Shown: piece after piece, positions 52,936 through 56,971 of the stretch
How the letters are laid out: the number at the start of each line of letters is the position of its first letter
Numbering within the stretch: the first letter of the stretch is position 1
Assembly: GCF_020515525.1 (NCBI RefSeq)
Contig: NZ_JAIYEP010000019.1
Coordinates: 1 to 56,971, forward strand
From: Rhodococcus yananensis
GTDB lineage: Bacteria > Actinomycetota > Actinomycetes > Mycobacteriales > Mycobacteriaceae
Length of the DNA stretch: 56,971 bases
Direction of reading: 5' to 3'
Position numbers and translations under genes: made by a program
The notes under the pieces: model-generated
What the model was told of the DNA's origin: nothing
The model's database searches: none
What the model saw: the letters and a program-made list of their open reading frames with translations, nothing else

Positions 52936-55900
52936 ATGGTGAGCGCAGAACACCGTCGGCAGGCCGCCGTCATCGAGTTCTGGCGGGCGGTCGAGTTGTT
53001 CAGTCCACAGTCGGTGCCGAAAATCGACCGCTACTCCGATTTGTCGCCGGTAGACACGATGACACCGGGCGGCCTCCTGCCGTGGGAGGAGGGCCACCGC
53101 CTCCACCGACCGCCGCGACGCCCCGGCTACGAGCGTCAACACATCCTCTACCTCGGTGTGTATCTGATCGACGCCGCGTGGATCGCCATCGACGACCTCC
53201 TCATCCCCGGCGAGGAGAACTACGACGCCCGGCCGTCGGGGCAGTGCGCGCTCGCCACGATCGTCGTCGACCGCTACGGCCGGGTGATCGATGACTCCGC
53301 GGTACTGTCGGGTTTGGCGTGGGCGGTGGGACGCACGGTCGATCCCGGCCCCGGATCCCGCGACTGGCTGTCCGGATTGGATGACGCCCAGAAAGACCTG
53401 GCCGAACTCGTCGACAGGCAACAACACACCGACCCGGATACCGGACGCCGCCTGCCGCTGACCGCCGAGCGCCTCGAGGTGATCCGCGATCGGATCGCTC
53501 GATACGTCGGGGTGACGGGCCTGTTCGCCTGCGCGGAGATCCGTGTGCGTTCCGTCGAGGTCAAGCAATCCGAGGGCGTCGACGGCACGGATTTCCTCAA
53601 CAGTTTCATCGCGTCCGATCTGAGCCTGGTGGCAGGCAGCGTTGCCACCGGAGACATCGGTGCCGGTCTTGCGAGGTACCTGACCGAGGATGCAGACGTC
53701 GATACTGCTGGGCGTGTCGACCTCGCGCAGGTCCCCGACGCGTCCTTCTGGGCGTGCCGGCCCGAAGCGATCCCCGCGGGTCGGTGGCCGAGCAAGCCTG
53801 CCCATCCGTTGGCGCTCGGGCAGCAGTTCGCCGTCAACACCGTCATGGACGAACTGCTGTCCGGTGCGGGGATCTTCGCCGTCAACGGGCCTCCGGGAAC
53901 CGGGAAGTCGACGTTGTTGCGCGACGTGGTGGCATCGGTCGTCGTCGAACGCGCCGATCGGCTGGCGGCTCTGACGAACCCGACCGACGCGTTCACCTCC
54001 GTTCCGCACCGGTGGAAAGCGGGGGAGTACCCGCGGGTCGTCCAGCGGTGGACGGGCGCATTCCACGGTTTCGAGATGGTGGTGGCGTCGTCCAACAACG
54101 GTGCCGTCGAGAACATCAGCTTCGAGATGCCCGCGGCCGACGCCATCGACACAGGCACCTTTCGGCCCGAATACTTCACCGACATCGCATCTGCGCTGCT
54201 CGGCTCGGGTGGCGCTGCGTCAACCGACGCGTGGGGTCTGGTGGCGGCCAGGCTCGGTCGTAAGAGTTACCGCACCGGTTTCATGAGCACCGTGTGGTTC
54301 GGCGACAAGGCCACCGGCACCCGCGGGCTACAGGAGATCCTCAAAGAGTACGAGACCACCGGGCCTGCGCGGCCGTGGCGCGAGGCCGTCGCCGACTACC
54401 GCGCGGCACGTGACGCGGTCACCGCGATGATCGCCGATCGTCACCGCGGGTACGAGTGGTATCGGGAGCACGCGAATCGAGAAGCCGAACTGGGGTCGGT
54501 CGTCGACCAGCTGGCGGCGCACACCGACACACTCCGCACCGTCAGCGAAACCGAAGCTGTGCAGCGGCTTTCCGTCGACCGCATCTCGAAGGAACGTGAC
54601 GGGATTGCGGCGGAACTCTCCGCGCACGATGCGCGACGCGTCGTGTGGTGGCGGATCGGCCGGAGCGCGCGCGAGGAACGGCAACGCTGGAAGTTGCACC
54701 GTACCCGTCTTGCGGATGCCCACGCGGCGTGGGACACCGCATTCGGTGAGGTGTTCGCCGCGCATCAGCACACGGTGCACGCGCTCACCGAGCTGCAGGC
54801 CACGCAGGCACGTCTGTCCGCGCATGCCGATGCAGTTCGTACTCGACGAGACGAACTGCAGGGTGCGCTCCGGGACGTGTCGACGCGGTGGGGTGCTGCG
54901 GTTCCCGGCCCGAACTGGGCCGACGAGCACGCCAAGGAACTGGCTGCTCCCTGGTCGGATGCGGAACTGAACGAGGCACGATCGCGGTTGTTCGTTGCTG
55001 CACTCGACCTGCACAAGCAGTTCCTCACGCAGGTGCCCCGGCAGATGCGCCAGAGCTTGCACGGGGCGATGGACGTCGTCACCGGAAAAGCCCCGTCCGA
55101 CCTCGATTCGGCCGCGGTCGCCGATGCGTGGCGCGCGCTGTTCTTTGTGGTCCCCCTCGTGTCGACGACCTTCGCGTCGTTCGATCGGGTGTTCCGCGGC
55201 ATGGGCCGCGAATCCCTCGGCTGGTTGCTCATCGACGAAGCGGGGCAGGCCACACCGCAGAACCCGGTCGGTGCCATCTGGCGGGCGCGGCGCACTGTGG
55301 TCGTCGGCGACCCGCTGCAACTCGAACCCGTGGTGACACTGCCGTTCCGAGGGCAGCAGGCGTTGCGAGACGCGTTCGGGGTGAGTGAGCGGTGGCTGCC
55401 GGTGTTGTCGTCGGCGCAGACGCTCACCGATCGCCTCACCCGCTGGGGCACCACTCTGCCCGGTGACGACGAACCGATCTGGGTGGGGGCGCCGCTACGG
55501 GTACATCGACGCTGCGCGGATCCGATGTTCTCCGTCGTCAACACCATCGCCTACGGCGGAACCATGATCCACGGTGGCACACCCGAACCGGTCGGTGAGC
55601 TTCCGCCGTCTCAGTGGTACGACGTGACGGGCACGGCCAATGGACATTTCATCGAGGCAGAATTCGATCGTCTCCTCGAGCTTCTCGACGACCTGATCGA
55701 TCGCGGACACGGCATGGACGACGTGATCGTCCTCAGCCCGTTCCGTGACGTCGCCCGACGTCTCGACGGACTTCGTTCCCGCTACGACGGCATCACCGCC
55801 GGAACCGTCCACACGGCGCAGGGCCGGGAGGCGACGGTCGTCGTCCTCGTGTTGGGCGGCGACCCGGCGCGCGAGGGTGCGAAGCGGTGGGCGTCGTCGA

Positions 55901-56052
55901 AACCGAACCTGGCGAATGTCGCGGTGAGCAGGGCGAAGCAACGGCTGTATGTGATCGGGGATCGCTCGGCGTGGTCGCGGCATCCCCGGTTCGATGTGTT
56001 GGCCGGGGAACTGGCTCGTCACTCGGAGGAGTCGTGGTCGGCGAAGGGATGA
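52936..56052 (+). CDS. DNA2/NAM7-like SF1 helicase
   Basis: A 1,038-residue protein. An N-terminal domain of about 300 residues of unknown function precedes an SF1 helicase core: Walker A NGPPGTGKS (K324), motif II LLIDEAGQAT (D767, E768), motif IV-like RVHRRC and motif VI NVAVSRAKQRLY near 995. An insertion of about 440 residues between Walker A and motif II contains long charged helices. ATG 52936 (or GTG 52939) follows AAGGGGGGA. It is related to, but clearly separate from, the two giant helicases, and lacks a nuclease domain. Function unknown; defence or RNA/DNA processing is possible. Confidence 0.85.
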   Translation: MVSAEHRRQAAVIEFWRAVELFSPQSVPKIDRYSDLSPVDTMTPGGLLPWEEGHRLHRPPRRPGYERQHILYLGVYLIDAAWIAIDDLLIPGEENYDARPSGQCALATIVVDRYGRVIDDSAVLSGLAWAVGRTVDPGPGSRDWLSGLDDAQKDLAELVDRQQHTDPDTGRRLPLTAERLEVIRDRIARYVGVTGLFACAEIRVRSVEVKQSEGVDGTDFLNSFIASDLSLVAGSVATGDIGAGLARYLTEDADVDTAGRVDLAQVPDASFWACRPEAIPAGRWPSKPAHPLALGQQFAVNTVMDELLSGAGIFAVNGPPGTGKSTLLRDVVASVVVERADRLAALTNPTDAFTSVPHRWKAGEYPRVVQRWTGAFHGFEMVVASSNNGAVENISFEMPAADAIDTGTFRPEYFTDIASALLGSGGAASTDAWGLVAARLGRKSYRTGFMSTVWFGDKATGTRGLQEILKEYETTGPARPWREAVADYRAARDAVTAMIADRHRGYEWYREHANREAELGSVVDQLAAHTDTLRTVSETEAVQRLSVDRISKERDGIAAELSAHDARRVVWWRIGRSAREERQRWKLHRTRLADAHAAWDTAFGEVFAAHQHTVHALTELQATQARLSAHADAVRTRRDELQGALRDVSTRWGAAVPGPNWADEHAKELAAPWSDAELNEARSRLFVAALDLHKQFLTQVPRQMRQSLHGAMDVVTGKAPSDLDSAAVADAWRALFFVVPLVSTTFASFDRVFRGMGRESLGWLLIDEAGQATPQNPVGAIWRARRTVVVGDPLQLEPVVTLPFRGQQALRDAFGVSERWLPVLSSAQTLTDRLTRWGTTLPGDDEPIWVGAPLRVHRRCADPMFSVVNTIAYGGTMIHGGTPEPVGELPPSQWYDVTGTANGHFIEAEFDRLLELLDDLIDRGHGMDDVIVLSPFRDVARRLDGLRSRYDGITAGTVHTAQGREATVVVLVLGGDPAREGAKRWASSKPNLANVAVSRAKQRLYVIGDRSAWSRHPRFDVLAGELARHSEESWSAKG

Positions 56053-56099
56053 TCGTCGGGTGAGGTGGGGATCAGAGCGGTCGTCAGGGTGACGGGCAC
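56019..56099 (-). CDS. Possible 26-codon ORF
   Basis: GTG 56099 follows a good ribosome site (AAAGGACGG) and encodes 26 residues (VPVTLTTALIPTSPDD...) that overlap the helicase 3' end. Upstream on the same strand, 56100-56290 contains scattered protein-like fragments (FGFAQPPLFVDHDGLVDLQ in another frame). It may be the start of a decayed gene rather than a real peptide. Confidence 0.25.
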   Translation of the reverse strand: MPVTLTTALIPTSPDDHPFADHDSSE

Positions 56100-56340
56100 G
56101 GTGCCGTCCTTTCTGTTCTCGGTACGGTGCGAGGAGTTCGGTGAGACGTGTCTGCAGGTCGACGAGACCGTCGTGGTCGACGAACAGCGGGGGCTGCGCG
56201 AAACCGAAGTGAGGGCGACGAGCTCGACGAGCTGTTGATCAGCTGCGCGAGCGCGGATATCGCGACGGAGTTGGCACATCGACGCTGACAGCATTATTCG
56301 ATGTGCGAAATCTCAGTCGGTGTATGCGAATACGAAGACA

Positions 56341-56971
56341 CTACGGTGTGCCGGGGTCGATGGCGGTGGGCCAGCCGGGGTCGAAGGGTTCGACGGGCGG
56401 GGGGCCGGAGACGGGTTCGGTGAACGGTGCGTCGTAGTCGAAGCCGGGCATGGCCGAGTAGCAGTTCCTCCAGGGGAGGCCGTGGTCCAATCGGCGGTCG
56501 GTGAACGGGCGGACGTCCCAGCCGTCGAAGACGTTCCAGGTGGGGTAAGGCATTCTGTTGGCGTAGTCGAGTTGCGGCGTGGACGCCGTGCTCCAGTTGG
56601 TCCGTTGGACGCGCAGTGATTGGTATCGGTAGCTGTCCTTGCGCATCCATCCGGTGTCGGTCGGCCGGGCCGTGCTCATGTAGTCGTTGCAGATGTGGAC
56701 TTCGGTGGCGGGGTGTCCGTTGTAGGTGACGGTGCGGGCTTCGAGGAGGTGGTGGTCGGCTGTTCCGGTGCGGGGCGTGGGGGAGGTGAACCGGTCTACG
56801 GTGACTTTGTCGTAGCCGGGATAGGCGGTGGAGATGTCGGCGGTGCGCCAGTAGCTCCATTCGCTTTCGGCGTAGGCGCGGGCGACGTGGATGTCGGGTG
56901 CGTCGAGGTCGATGTCCGGTGGTGCGTACCAGCGGTGGGACATGATCTCGGCGTCGGCGGCGAGTACGGCG
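56341..56971 (-). CDS. Secreted lipoprotein, 5'-truncated by window edge
   Basis: The last 209 codons of a protein homologous to the 45.76-46.53 kb lipoprotein. Shared blocks are AVLAAD near the edge, HICNDYMSTA, YPTWNVFDGWDV, LPWRNCYSAMPGFDYDAPFT and DPGWPTAID. The signal peptide must lie beyond 56971. By analogy, an ESX-like operon should precede it outside the window. The two copies suggest a duplicated envelope cassette. Confidence 0.8.
   Translation of the reverse strand, partial: AVLAADAEIMSHRWYAPPDIDLDAPDIHVARAYAESEWSYWRTADISTAYPGYDKVTVDRFTSPTPRTGTADHHLLEARTVTYNGHPATEVHICNDYMSTARPTDTGWMRKDSYRYQSLRVQRTNWSTASTPQLDYANRMPYPTWNVFDGWDVRPFTDRRLDHGLPWRNCYSAMPGFDYDAPFTEPVSGPPPVEPFDPGWPTAIDPGTP

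Overview
The window reads as chromosomal DNA of a high-GC, mycolate-type actinobacterium, most likely Rhodococcus or a close relative. Reasons: very GC-rich codons, frequent GTG starts, overlapping start/stop codons in operons, DUF3558- and DUF7373-type lipoproteins, a WXG100-like gene and a meta-cleavage catabolic operon. No rRNA, tRNA or CRISPR array was seen.

Layout. 1-3.7 kb: a three-gene meta-pathway operon (hydratase, acylating aldehyde dehydrogenase, aldolase) divergent from an IclR regulator. 3.7-10.2 kb: a complete Wadjet operon (jetA-jetB-jetC-jetD, minus strand) with every junction overlapping by 4 nt. 10.4-23.6 kb: mainly chromosomal genes: zinc alcohol dehydrogenase, two DUF3558 lipoproteins, GH3 glucosidase, a DinB/WYL pair, an exonuclease-BRCT-TerD fusion, a DUF559/Vsr-like nuclease, a DUF2319-type membrane hydrolase and two small membrane proteins. 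23.8-35.5 kb: two giant paralogous SF1 helicase-Vsr nuclease-winged helix proteins in the same orientation, separated by a lipoprotein gene on the other strand. 35.7-38.6 kb: a scar where a UvrD-like helicase and an FAD dehydrogenase are both truncated, followed by a TIM-barrel isomerase. 38.9-45.4 kb: a membrane protein with a possible Mrr-like fold and an excalibur domain, then a cell-wall cluster with a single-chain SEDS-class B PBP fusion and a convergent MreB. 45.7-47.5 kb: a WXG100-like/TPR-like/lipoprotein operon flanked by short direct repeats. 47.6-56.9 kb: a broken MHS transporter, VOC protein, V8-like protease, protealysin with its emfourin inhibitor, an ISAs1 transposase remnant, a third SF1 helicase and a second copy of the 45.7-kb lipoprotein.

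Genome-defence functions recur: Wadjet, the exonuclease-TerD fusion, the Vsr-like nuclease, the helicase-nuclease pair, the UvrD fragment and the DNA2-like helicase. Mixed with pseudogenes and mobile-element debris, they make 18-56 kb look like a variable island. Two dispersed repeat families support this. One is exactly 66 bp with about 10-bp terminal inverted repeats (four copies, two of them bracketing the Vsr-like nuclease gene). The other is about 81 bp and strongly palindromic (two copies). The best candidates for an undescribed system are the paired helicase-nuclease proteins, in which one paralog has lost a likely catalytic Glu of the nuclease, and the 66-bp element. Family assignments rest on motif reading; no database search was run.
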